A DNA stretch of 14,902 bases from Caldifarciminota bacterium (GCA_023128195.1 JAGMEL010000131.1:1-14902), one strand, 5' to 3'. Counted from the first letter of the stretch, positions 1-5,830 are shown. The notes: generated by a model not told the origin, from the letters alone. Numbers and translations: made by a program.

Positions 1-60
1 CTTTTATCTTTGAGTTAACATATTCCGATTTCACTTTTGCGAAAAAGTGAGATGACAAGG
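1..60. repeat. Intergenic repeat with 8-bp hairpin
   Basis: Positions 31-50 form a perfect hairpin: TCACTTTT, loop GCGA, AAAAGTGA. Two neighbouring blocks recur elsewhere: 1-20 matches 3694-3713 with one mismatch, and 21-38 matches 3667-3684 exactly. In the second place the two blocks are in the opposite order. This is therefore a dispersed repeat unit, probably cut from a longer tandem or composite element. No coding is visible. Confidence 0.6.
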
Positions 61-67
61 TACTGGA

Positions 68-112
68 TTCATCAATTTCCTTATCTGTTTTTTCAAGCCC
101 GTTAGAAATCTC
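68..112 (-). pseudogene. Remnant of type IIG enzyme 3' end plus MITE end
   Basis: On the minus strand 98-68 reads LEKTDKEIDE, the same as the EKTDKEIDD near the C-terminus of the intact type IIG enzyme (5814-8804). It breaks off after that. Immediately upstream on the minus strand, 112-99 is ATTTCTAACGGGC, the terminal sequence of the MITE-like insert at 4654-4735, joined at the same site in the enzyme sequence. Of about 41 aligned bases here and at 4626-4666, only about five differ. It is a decayed scrap, not a gene. Confidence 0.65.
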
Positions 113-126
113 ATATTGATGTCTGA

Positions 127-414
127 TTATTTATCTGTGTCACTATTATTCAAACCAATATCACTCACTATTTCTGTAATCAGTTTAGCTGTGCAATTGT
201 GATATTCAATTAAGAAATTTTGAACTTCATCAATCTGCAGTTGATGCACATGCGTTCCGATATCATATCTGTTGCTTTTACAGTCATAGAATTGCTCTAA
301 AGTTTCAAACATTCGTCTACCAATAAAATTGGAAGGGTCACTTCGTTTGAAGTGGGGAAAAGCACCGTGCTTCAATTGATTAGCTTGATATTTTGTTCTC
401 AAATTTTTGTTCAT
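127..414 (-). CDS. Small hypothetical protein, probably 5'-truncated
   Basis: A 95-residue reading frame starts at the ATG at 414. I do not recognise the family. The protein is soluble, with a basic N-terminal part (NKNLRTKYQANQ), an aromatic middle and an amphipathic helical C-terminal half (QIDEVQNFLIEYHN). No convincing ribosome site precedes the ATG; GGAG directly abuts it. The frame stays open upstream to a stop near 487 and reads as plausible protein (NLLYETISDSIRKAFNELTE), but has no start codon there. This suggests a longer gene that lost its 5' end near 487, just where the repeat-rich zone 488-710 begins. Its stop lies 15 bp from the MITE end at 112. Confidence 0.5.
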   Translation of the reverse strand: MNKNLRTKYQANQLKHGAFPHFKRSDPSNFIGRRMFETLEQFYDCKSNRYDIGTHVHQLQIDEVQNFLIEYHNCTAKLITEIVSDIGLNNSDTDK

Positions 415-528
415 CTCCGTTAATTCATTAAATGCTTTTCTTATGCTATCAGAAATTGTTTCGTATAATAAGTTTGGGGAACACTTTTAGGTCCTTATTC
501 GTAAACATGCAGTTCATGTCCAATGTCC

Positions 529-650
529 ACAGGGTGACCGAGAATGCCGAAATTTACAGAAGTAGAGCCTTTAGGCTCGTTAAATATGATTAAATTTCGA
601 TATATTTGTACGGACGTAAACGCCCTACTCCTTATTCTCGGTCACCCTGT
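529..650. repeat. Nested inverted-repeat element (122 bp, MITE-like)
   Basis: The outer arms are a perfect 17-bp inverted repeat: 529-545 (ACAGGGTGACCGAGAAT) and 634-650. Inside are a 9-bp inverted repeat, 548-556 (CGAAATTTA) with 591-599, and a 5-bp hairpin, 565-569 (GAGCC) with 574-578, loop TTTA. The three nested levels indicate a non-autonomous mobile element or a strong RNA/DNA hairpin. No coding is seen between 488 and 680. Confidence 0.7.
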
Positions 651-685
651 CCAGACCTGACACTCAGCCTCTCAGCCCGTAGTTT

Positions 686-710
686 CAAGTTTCGAGATTT
701 GACCCCATTT
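686..710 (-). repeat. GGGGTCAAATCT repeat, copy 1 (inverted)
   Basis: These 25 bases are the exact reverse complement of 3317-3341. Read on the minus strand the unit begins AAATGGGGTCAAATCTCGAA. Ends of the GGGGTCA type are found, in my recollection, beside Y1 (IS200/REP-associated) transposases in many uncultivated bacteria, but none is present here. The copy sits exactly at the broken 5' side of the sorting-tail remnant at 718-888. Confidence 0.75.
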
Positions 711-717
711 GCCCCCC

Positions 718-888
718 GGCAGGAAAGTTCGTCAACTTATCCATGGACAAGTGCAGCGGGGTGAGCACCAGGTTGTGTGGAACAGAAAAGACGATCAGCA
801 TAGAGAAATCGCTGCGGGGATTTACTTCTTATCATTTTCAGTTGACGAAACCGCTGGGTTCAACAAGATAGAAAAATTCATAACTTGA
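718..888 (+). pseudogene. 5'-truncated FlgD/Ig-like secretion sorting tail
   Basis: This frame reads GRKVRQLIHG, then GEHQVVWNRKDDQHREIAAG, then IYFLSF and KIEKFIT, with TGA at 886-888. It is the pattern of FlgD-Ig-like or type IX C-terminal tails (GRxVRxL, G.H.V.WDG+D..G..+ASGIYF, K+.K+..). About 56 residues remain, enough for most of the terminal beta-sandwich but none of the parent protein. It has no start codon and begins within 10 bp of the repeat at 686-710, so the parent gene was cut there. Its base composition is richer in G+C than the surroundings. It is non-functional as it stands. Confidence 0.75.
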
Positions 889-928
889 CAGTAAGAAGTA
901 GGTTAGTAAGTGACTACTCATTTTTTTC

Positions 929-956
929 TTGACTTTTATTTAGTAAAATGTATAAT
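929..956 (+). promoter_or_regulatory. Sigma70-type promoter for 985-1239 and probably 1264-2547
   Basis: TTGACT at 929-934 and TATAAT at 951-956 are separated by 16 bp. The predicted start, near 963, gives a leader of about 22 nt containing AAGGG at 971-975 before the ATG at 985. Confidence 0.75.
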
Positions 957-984
957 TGAATTATAGCAAACAAGGGATAAACAA

Positions 985-1239
985 ATGAGAGTAGGAATTT
1001 CTTATAACAAACGTAAATTACTGCAGAGCCTTATCGCACGTAGGCGTTTTAAGGAAGAATTGGCAGAATATCAAAGATCCGTAGACACAAAGAAGATGAT
1101 TTTGAGTATCCATATGAAATCATCACAAATAGAAAAAGAACAGCGAATCGGATTTTATCAAGAACATTTACAAGATAGTAGTTTTGCAAAAGATTCTCCG
1201 GTTAACTCCCATATAGTTATAACAAACCAAAAGGTTTAA
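985..1239 (+). CDS. Small basic hypothetical protein
   Basis: This is an 84-residue protein with a strongly basic N-terminal third (NKRKLLQSLIARRRFKEE) and a polar remainder. It has no signal peptide, membrane segment or motif I recognise. The case for a real gene is positional: a near-consensus promoter at 929-956, an AAGGG ribosome site 9 bp before the ATG, and a 24-bp gap to the secreted protein gene that follows in the same direction. It could be a short leader ORF or a DNA- or RNA-binding peptide; I cannot tell which. Confidence 0.55.
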   Translation: MRVGISYNKRKLLQSLIARRRFKEELAEYQRSVDTKKMILSIHMKSSQIEKEQRIGFYQEHLQDSSFAKDSPVNSHIVITNQKV

Positions 1240-1263
1240 ATATCATTTATCATTGATTTTTTT

Positions 1264-2547
1264 ATGAAAAAATTATTACCTACATTAGCAACGATCTTGT
1301 TAGTATTAGGATTATCAACAAAAGAAGCAAATGCTCAGCAAGTTAGATGGCATGTTCATAATTCTCACAATGAAATTCCTGGAGCGAATTGTCCAGTAAG
1401 TGCGATTAGAATTAGTCCTCCTGACACAGCATATAGAACAACTAATGCTAATGGGAGAGTTACTTTCTTTTCTAATGATTTCACTCCAAATTTACAAATT
1501 GGAGAAAATCTTATTTTTGAAGCAAAAAAAGATACAAATTCCTTAGAATATAAAACTAAAACAAATTGGCAAGTAAGAAATGATAGGATTGATGCTCCAG
1601 AAGGATGTCTAGATAATCCTTTAAAACAAGTTCAAGCGCATACATTAAATATTTGGTCTGTTATAGATACTTCTAATTGGACAGGAGAAACTTTTTATGC
1701 TTTAGCAGGACTTGATAAAAATGCTAGTCAAATATGTACAAGTTTTGTAGACCCAAATCCTTCACTTACACATGCTTATGATGTTTATGATATGAATTTA
1801 GAAAATCAAGATTCAACTTTTACTCAAGGAGACTCTGTATGGATAAAACTCCTTAAGACAAAAAATGATACTACCCTTTATACTTTAATTCCTTTTGAAA
1901 TAGATACTCTTGAATATATCAATTCTCAATTAATAAGAAGTAATGGAAATAGTGGGAGTGATACTGTATTGTTCCCACAAAATATTTCAGTTTTTAAAGA
2001 TGTTGGTTTAGAAGAAATCCTTCTTCCAGATACTGTTGATTCTGGAACAGTTGTTACACCAAAAGTTATTACAAGAAATTATGGAACAATAAATCAAGAT
2101 CCTAATTTTTATTGTAAAATTAATGAATTTTATCAAGATTCACTACAACAAATAGTTTCTCCAGGTTACGATACAATTCATTTTAGTCCTTGCACATTAA
2201 ATAGTGTTGGAAATTTTGTAACTTCTTGTTCATTAGCTTTAGATGGAGATGTTAATCCTGAAAATGATACATTAAGTAAAATAATTTATGTCAATCCAAC
2301 AGGAATTAATGAAAATAAACAAGAAAAACCAAAACAATCTTTTCAGGCTTATCCAACCATCACCAATGGTAATGTAAAAATTTACGGAACTAACACATTT
2401 TCAGTTTATAATTCTGCAGGTCAAAGAATTGATAAAGAAGAAAACAATTCAGGAAATTATTTTATTAATGGTCCAGCTGGAGTTTATTTCTTGAAACCAG
2501 AAGATTCAAAATTGCCAGCAAAAAAAATTATTAAGAAAAGAAGATAA
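1264..2547 (+). CDS. Secreted protein with type IX-style C-terminal sorting domain
   Basis: This 427-residue exported protein starts with a signal peptide (KKLLPTLATILLVLGLS, cleavage probable near ANA-QQ at 24-25). Residues about 28-120 resemble an Ig-like or carboxypeptidase-regulatory fold (PVSAIRISPPDTAYRTTNAN). About 245-343 resemble a CARDB-like beta module (DVGLEEILLPDTVDSGTVV ... ALDGDVNPENDTLS). From about 350 to the end comes a type A sorting domain (AYPTITNGNVKIYG, FSVYNSAGQRID, GVYFLKPEDSKLPAKKIIKK). Such tails are known to direct export by the type IX system and surface attachment; the ligand is unknown. No Shine-Dalgarno sequence precedes the ATG, unlike most genes here. It converges on hicA, with 2 bp between stops. 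Confidence 0.85.
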   Translation: MKKLLPTLATILLVLGLSTKEANAQQVRWHVHNSHNEIPGANCPVSAIRISPPDTAYRTTNANGRVTFFSNDFTPNLQIGENLIFEAKKDTNSLEYKTKTNWQVRNDRIDAPEGCLDNPLKQVQAHTLNIWSVIDTSNWTGETFYALAGLDKNASQICTSFVDPNPSLTHAYDVYDMNLENQDSTFTQGDSVWIKLLKTKNDTTLYTLIPFEIDTLEYINSQLIRSNGNSGSDTVLFPQNISVFKDVGLEEILLPDTVDSGTVVTPKVITRNYGTINQDPNFYCKINEFYQDSLQQIVSPGYDTIHFSPCTLNSVGNFVTSCSLALDGDVNPENDTLSKIIYVNPTGINENKQEKPKQSFQAYPTITNGNVKIYGTNTFSVYNSAGQRIDKEENNSGNYFINGPAGVYFLKPEDSKLPAKKIIKKRR

Positions 2548-2569
2548 AATCAAAGATATTTTTTGATTT
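2547..2569. terminator. Possible bidirectional terminator hairpin
   Basis: AAATCAAA (2547-2554) and TTTGATTT (2562-2569) form an 8-bp stem around a 7-nt loop, exactly where the secreted protein gene and hicA converge. The stem is AT-rich and has only short T runs, so termination would be weak. It includes the hicA stop codon. Confidence 0.4.
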
Positions 2570-2777
2570 GTTCCTCACTAATCTTTGCTTGTCTTAAAAT
2601 TGATTTTAATGTTCCAATTTTAAGTTCTTTATGCAAGGGAACAATGCAACCAATTTTTTCTGGAGAATATTTAATTAAAAGAACATGGCTACCTTTTTGT
2701 CTTACACTTTTAAAACCTAATTTATTACAAAGAATTTTAATAAGTTTTTTACCTGATAACTTTTTGAGTTTTGACAT
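2550..2777 (-). CDS. hicA: HicA-family toxin, mRNA interferase
   Basis: HicA toxins are small double-stranded-RNA-binding-fold ribonucleases that cleave mRNA when not held by HicB. Starting at the ATG at 2777 gives 75 residues (SKLKKLSGKKLIKIL...). The family signature is clear: KLGFKSVRQKGSHVLL with the catalytic His of GSH at about residue 31, then IVPLHKELKIGTLKSILRQA. An in-frame start 12 bp upstream would add MKLK, but the usual family start is the one chosen. The gene overlaps hicB by 29 bp, so the two are translationally coupled. The order is antitoxin first. Confidence 0.9.
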   Translation of the reverse strand: MSKLKKLSGKKLIKILCNKLGFKSVRQKGSHVLLIKYSPEKIGCIVPLHKELKIGTLKSILRQAKISEEQIKKYL

Positions 2778-2973
2778 TTTCAATTTCAAAAACAGTCATA
2801 ATCGGTTTACTCTCTTTTTGTAAAGGAAATTCCTCTAAATAAAGTTCTGTTGCTTCTTTTAGATTGTTTATAGCTTCTTCCAAAGTTTTGCCCTGACTTA
2901 CTGTCCCAACTTCAGGACATTCTGCTACATACGTATTTTCTTCTTTATGAATAACAGCTGTAAAAGTTTTCAT
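2749..2973 (-). CDS. hicB: HicB-family antitoxin
   Basis: This 74-residue protein has the partial RNase-H-like HicB fold: TFTAVIHKEENTYVAECPEV, then GTVSQGKTLEEAINNLKEAT and ELYLEE. It neutralises HicA by direct binding. It is the short form: after the fold there are only about 20 residues and no helix-turn-helix or ribbon-helix-helix domain, so autorepression by HicB alone is doubtful. No Shine-Dalgarno sequence precedes the ATG (AAACATATAACATTGTTTCT upstream). The stop at 2749 lies inside hicA. Confidence 0.88.
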   Translation of the reverse strand: MKTFTAVIHKEENTYVAECPEVGTVSQGKTLEEAINNLKEATELYLEEFPLQKESKPIMTVFEIENVKTQKVIR

Positions 2974-3017
2974 AAGAAAGAAACAATGTTATATGTTTTT
3001 AAATTTATCGAAAAGAA

Positions 3018-3314
3018 TTAAATCTGTTCCCAATCTGCATCTCTTGTAACTTGTATTTTGTATACTTTTCCAGGTTCTAGTTCAAAATCTCCTAATCCTG
3101 CAACTATCTCCTCGCAAGTTGCCTGATTTGGATCAGATGTTGATCGTTGAGTTTCAGGATCCCACCATTCAATTATCCAATAAGAGTAAATAGGCACACC
3201 ACTCACACTTTCATCACATAAATCACTTGCCCTCTTTATTGATGTATCAAAAGGAAGGACAATGAAATTTTCTGAATCTGTTGGCTCCCCCATATATTCC
3301 TCGACAAACTTCAA
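3018..3314 (-). pseudogene. C-terminal fragment of a secreted protein
   Basis: The frame gives 98 residues from a TTG at 3314; an ATG lies seven codons later. The pattern NFIVLPFDTSIKRASDLCDE, then IYSYWIIEWWDPETQ, then FELEPGKVYKIQVTRDADWE resembles a C-terminal module common in secreted proteins of FCB-related candidate phyla (LP..S...A.DL, W......F.L.PG..Y.V.V). It has no signal peptide or convincing ribosome site. Upstream the frame runs through the repeat at 3317-3351, so the 5' part of the gene was lost at that repeat. The domain resemblance is from memory and moderate. It may be expressed as a stub but is probably dead. Confidence 0.6.
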
Positions 3315-3316
3315 GT

Positions 3317-3351
3317 AAATGGGGTCAAATCTCGAAACTTGACAAATGCTA
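3317..3351 (+). repeat. GGGGTCAAATCT repeat, copy 2
   Basis: Positions 3317-3341 are the exact reverse complement of 686-710. Positions 3327-3351 are identical to 13281-13305. The 14-nt core ATGGGGTCAAATCT (3319-3332) recurs inverted at 3637-3650, so this copy is also the left end of a 332-bp segment. It lies against the broken 5' side of the fragment at 3018-3314. Confidence 0.8.
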
Positions 3352-3583
3352 TAAATGAAGCAAATAGCATCACCTTGTTAGGACTTGAAGAAACGGAGAA
3401 TGGGAGAAATGGAGATACGGTTGCTTCGCAGATGAAAAAATTGTGTCCTGACACGGAGCGAATTGTGTATAGATTTATTTTTGGAGAAGGTATGGTTATC
3501 TTAGCAGGATGTTCTGGTTAAGGGGCTGTACCTTTTTTGAGATAGTGTTTAAAAGAGAAAATGGGTGGGGAAGCAAAGGTGAG
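3352..3583. other. Interior of the 332-bp repeat-bounded segment
   Basis: The region lies between inverted copies of the 14-nt core. One frame (3339-3521, plus, TTG start inside the repeat) stays open for 60 codons and ends in GEGMVILAGCSG, but has no ribosome site and no recognisable family. I treat it as probably non-coding or a worn-down gene scrap. Confidence 0.35.
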
Positions 3584-3690
3584 AAGGAGGTATCATGCAA
3601 TTGAAACAAAAATTAAGAAGTCAATGTAAAATGTTTAGATTTGACCCCATCACTGGCCAAAGTCAATATTCCGATTTCACTTTTACTTAG
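3584..3690 (+). pseudogene. Stranded gene start cut by a repeat
   Basis: A perfect AAGGAGG at 3584-3590 stands 4 bp before the ATG at 3595. The frame reads MQLKQKLRSQCKMF and then enters the GGGGTCAAATCT repeat copy at 3637-3650 (RFDPITG) and stops at 3688-3690. A strong ribosome site leading into only about 14 native codons suggests the first codons of a gene whose remainder was removed at the repeat. The product would be 31 residues. Confidence 0.5.
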
Positions 3691-3713
3691 TCCACTTTTA
3701 TCTTTGAATTAAC
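3637..3713 (-). repeat. GGGGTCAAATCT repeat, copy 3, with composite tail
   Basis: Positions 3637-3650 are the inverted copy of the 14-nt core at 3319-3332. To the right, 3667-3684 matches 21-38 exactly and 3694-3713 matches 1-20 with one mismatch. The minus strand contains GTGGACTAAG (3686-3695), also seen at 8878-8887 beside another GGGGTCAAAT, so these blocks belong to one composite family. Confidence 0.7.
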
Positions 3714-3943
3714 AGGTAAAAGTAGCGGTTGCATTTATGCGACGATCATCTGGTGGCATCAACCAACTTCCTCAATTACCTTCTTTCCTTCATGCGGGAA
3801 ATTTTCTATCCTTCATGCTTCCTCTCTCCTGGAGGGAGAGGACAGAGGTGAGGGGGATGAATCAGTTACGATTTTATGGACAGTCATGTCTTGTGTTATA
3901 ATCAATTTCAAATCTCTTTCTTCATTCCATGTTTGTCTATATA
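3714..3943. other. Intergenic stretch with a hairpin and a possible enzyme scrap
   Basis: No gene is seen. Positions 3770-3782 share 13 identical bases (CCTCAATTACCTT) with the end of the enzyme remnant at 4548-4560; translated on the minus strand the vicinity gives KERKVIE-like words after one indel. That match is short enough to be chance. A hairpin at 3824-3840 is listed separately. Confidence 0.4.
3821..3856. repeat. CTCTCC/GGAGAG palindromic intergenic repeat
   Basis: CTCTCC (3824-3829) and GGAGAG (3835-3840) make a 6-bp stem with loop TGGAG, followed by GACAGAGGTGAGGGGG. From memory this resembles the widespread CCCTCTCC...GGAGAGGG...GTGAGGG family of intergenic palindromes found in many unrelated bacteria. 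Confidence 0.45.
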
Positions 3944-4549
3944 TCATTTATCGGATTTGCCATTTTTCATAATGCTCAATTGTTTAAGGTATTTTTGAAG
4001 CTTTTTCGTAGCGAATTTTTCGTAGAACTTTCCAAGATGATAACACTTCACTTGTTCCGCAATTTTCCCATTTCGTTTATTATAATTCAAATTCAACCAT
4101 GATGTCTTTGAATTAAACAGTGATTTCTTTGCGTTTCTCATAAAAAAACAATACTTTAAAACTGGAACAATAGTACGATGACCGATTTCTATAAAAACAA
4201 TAACCGGTATAATTGCCATTATGAGTGGGACATACCAGTTACTTGGCTTTAAAGAGTTGGATAAAATAACGATTTCTAATATTATAGCTAACAGAAACAA
4301 TAATAAGCCATAGACAACTTCTGCCTTTTGTTTTATTGCAGCTTCCACGAGTTCCCATCTAACTCCGAACAAAGTATATGCCTTTTCGCACAAAGCACCC
4401 ATGCCGAGGGTCCACAGCATGGGAAGTCCAATGGTGAGAAAACTGCGTGCTAAAAACCAAACACAACCAATATTTAATCCAAGTGCTACAGCAGGTAGTA
4501 TTTCATTTAGATTTAGGTACTTAATTACGATATTAATTATGCTGCCCCC
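3944..4549 (-). CDS. Small multi-pass membrane protein, start unclear
   Basis: From the ATG at 4420 the protein has 158 residues, but the frame is open back to a TGA at 4552-4550 and the extra 43 codons read as good membrane protein (EILPAVALGLNIGCVWFLAR, SFLTIGLP). Counting these, there are about three hydrophobic segments: about 26-54, VVYGLLLFLLAIILEIVILS, and WYVPLIMAIIPVIVFIEIG. A basic tail of about 70 residues follows. No ATG, GTG or TTG exists in the extension. Removing one G from the GGGGG run just before 4550 would bring in a TTG at the same place where the membrane gene at 4736-5830 starts inside the intact enzyme gene. The family is unknown. Confidence 0.6.
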   Translation of the reverse strand, partial: GGSIINIVIKYLNLNEILPAVALGLNIGCVWFLARSFLTIGLPMLWTLGMGALCEKAYTLFGVRWELVEAAIKQKAEVVYGLLLFLLAIILEIVILSNSLKPSNWYVPLIMAIIPVIVFIEIGHRTIVPVLKYCFFMRNAKKSLFNSKTSWLNLNYNKRNGKIAEQVKCYHLGKFYEKFATKKLQKYLKQLSIMKNGKSDK

Positions 4550-4600
4550 TCAATTACCTTCCTCTCCTTCTCCGTAATCCCATATAATTTATACAACATT

Positions 4601-4620
4601 TGGTGAGCTAAGTCGAACCA
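4601..4620. repeat. Short palindromic insertion in enzyme remnant
   Basis: TGGTGAGCTAAGTCGAACCA has complementary ends (TGGT/ACCA) and is absent from the aligned intact enzyme gene. It recalls widespread AGCTNAGTCGAA-type dispersed repeats, an association from memory. Confidence 0.4.
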
Positions 4621-4653
4621 CCATATCATTAATTTCTCTATCTGTTTTTTCAA

Positions 4654-4735
4654 CTCCGTTAGAAATTATTGAAACCAGCACGTCCACCTCTTTTAGGATG
4701 CGACTTCAAAAACACAATAGATATTTCTAACGGGG
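4654..4735. mobile_element. 82-bp MITE-like element with TCAA target duplication
   Basis: The ends are 13-bp inverted repeats with one mismatch: CTCCGTTAGAAAT (4654-4666) and ATTTCTAACGGGG (4723-4735). TCAA flanks both sides (4650-4653, 4736-4739). Removing the element and one TCAA restores collinearity with the intact enzyme gene at 5897-5930, which defines the insertion directly. It has no ORF. A second copy of one end, in the same sequence context, lies at 99-112. Confidence 0.75.
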
Positions 4736-5830
4736 TCAATCTGCCGTTGGATTTGGTCTTTTTTGTGTGCATTCGTCTATCCATGAAACGAGGAGATTGT
4801 AACTCTTTTTATCGCCATCCAAGTATGCTAACATACTATCATCCTTTAATGTATTTGCGACAAAGGTGCTGTTAACTCTCTGTAGTTCATTTATAATTTG
4901 TTTGTCGGTCTTCAGTAAAGCTAATTTTCCTAAAGTTCTAATTATATTTTGAGACAAGGTATTGAACTTATTTTGTAATGCCGTTTCAAGTATACCCAGG
5001 TTTTCTTTTACGTAAGAAGTATAAACATTGTTATCATCAACAGTGGCAGGTCTAAACTGGGGCAGGAAATTATTATTGGAGTCCAATTTGAGCGAATCAT
5101 ACACTCTAACCGCATAATCCTCATTTCTCTTTTTCGCGTAGAAGTGGGTAACTGAAGTGGTGATTTTAAAGAATACAAAAAACAGACGTGTTGATTCCCT
5201 CTGGCGTTCTATAATATTTTTCCAAATAGTGAACAATACATCCCAACTGCTTTGATCGTTAGATCTTATTTTTTCCAACCAAATATCTCTCAGGTCATCT
5301 AGATTATCAATTGCTTGCTGCCAGATATCATTCTGGCAAGCATTCAAGATGCTCGCTTCAAGCTCTCCATATATCAAAGGACCGGAAATGAACTGTCCTA
5401 TTCCGTACAGGTAAGGGATTAAACTAAAAATACAGAAAAATGCAAGAGAAATACAAAAATTCAATGCAAACGCAGAGTTCGAAATTTGGAGTCGTAGACT
5501 TATTAGTGGTAAAATTACTGCAAAACAATACACAATGCTTAAAATAAAGGTCTTTTTCGACTTGATGATCTTCCAAGTACTATACTTTTTGAAGACCTGC
5601 AGCATAATCAACATTAATGTAAACACGAAAGCGAGTAATGCAGCCAATCCCTGCGAGATCGAACTCAAGATATAGTATGATGCATTTCGATCCTCACTTA
5701 GTGATGAATTCACTAAATTTAATATCACAAACAATATGATTGATAGTATTACTATATAGAAATACCCACTCTTGCTCAATTTCTTACAAGTATGCATTAA
5801 TCTTTTTATGTTATTATACTTTCCCTTCAA
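4736..5830 (-). CDS. Four-helix membrane protein coupled to type IIG enzyme
   Basis: The 364-residue protein has four hydrophobic segments: about 24-43 (YFYIVILSIILFVILNLVNS), 52-79 (ISQGLAALLAFVFTLMLIML), 92-112 (FILSIVYCFAVILPLISL) and 120-145 (FALNFCISLAFFCIFSLIPY). A soluble helical domain of about 215 residues follows. The layout faintly recalls DUF2254-type proteins; I do not claim membership. Translation probably begins at the TTG at 5830, inside the last codons of the enzyme gene, with GGGAG 5 bp upstream; an ATG at 5797 lacks a ribosome site. The last eight or nine residues (KRPNPTAD) are read out of frame from the enzyme remnant at 4736-4770, so the natural C-terminus was replaced. 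A role beside the enzyme in phage defence is inference. Confidence 0.8.
   Translation of the reverse strand: MKGKYNNIKRLMHTCKKLSKSGYFYIVILSIILFVILNLVNSSLSEDRNASYYILSSISQGLAALLAFVFTLMLIMLQVFKKYSTWKIIKSKKTFILSIVYCFAVILPLISLRLQISNSAFALNFCISLAFFCIFSLIPYLYGIGQFISGPLIYGELEASILNACQNDIWQQAIDNLDDLRDIWLEKIRSNDQSSWDVLFTIWKNIIERQRESTRLFFVFFKITTSVTHFYAKKRNEDYAVRVYDSLKLDSNNNFLPQFRPATVDDNNVYTSYVKENLGILETALQNKFNTLSQNIIRTLGKLALLKTDKQIINELQRVNSTFVANTLKDDSMLAYLDGDKKSYNLLVSWIDECTQKRPNPTAD

Larger units (their letters stand above)
4548..4770 (-). pseudogene. Decayed 3' end of a second type IIG enzyme gene
   Basis: Read on the minus strand, 4770-4736 and then 4653-4548 match the last about 115 bp of the intact enzyme gene. 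The words are KDQIQRQI (4763-4740), EKTDREINDM (around 4650-4622), and YKLYGITEKERKVIEG plus a stop (about 4594-4548); the intact enzyme has KDQIQRQIEKTDKEIDDL and YKLYGITVKEREIIEG. Two insertions break it: 82 bp at 4654-4735 and about 26 bp around 4596-4621. The rest of the gene is missing. Its divergence from the intact copy shows it was a different enzyme, not a recent duplicate. Confidence 0.8.

Noticed and set aside
2563..2823. 86-codon plus-strand frame over hicA
   Set aside because: It is antisense to a clear HicA toxin and has no family pattern or ribosome site.
3339..3521. 60-codon plus-strand frame starting inside a repeat
   Set aside because: The TTG start lies in the repeat, there is no ribosome site and no recognisable domain; the sequence is described as non-coding.
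3770..3793. Possible fourth scrap of the enzyme 3' end
   Set aside because: Only 13 identical bases and an indel; in AT-rich DNA of this length that can arise by chance, so it is noted but not counted.
4669..4875. 68-codon plus-strand frame across the MITE
   Set aside because: It is antisense to the end of the membrane gene and runs through the inserted element.
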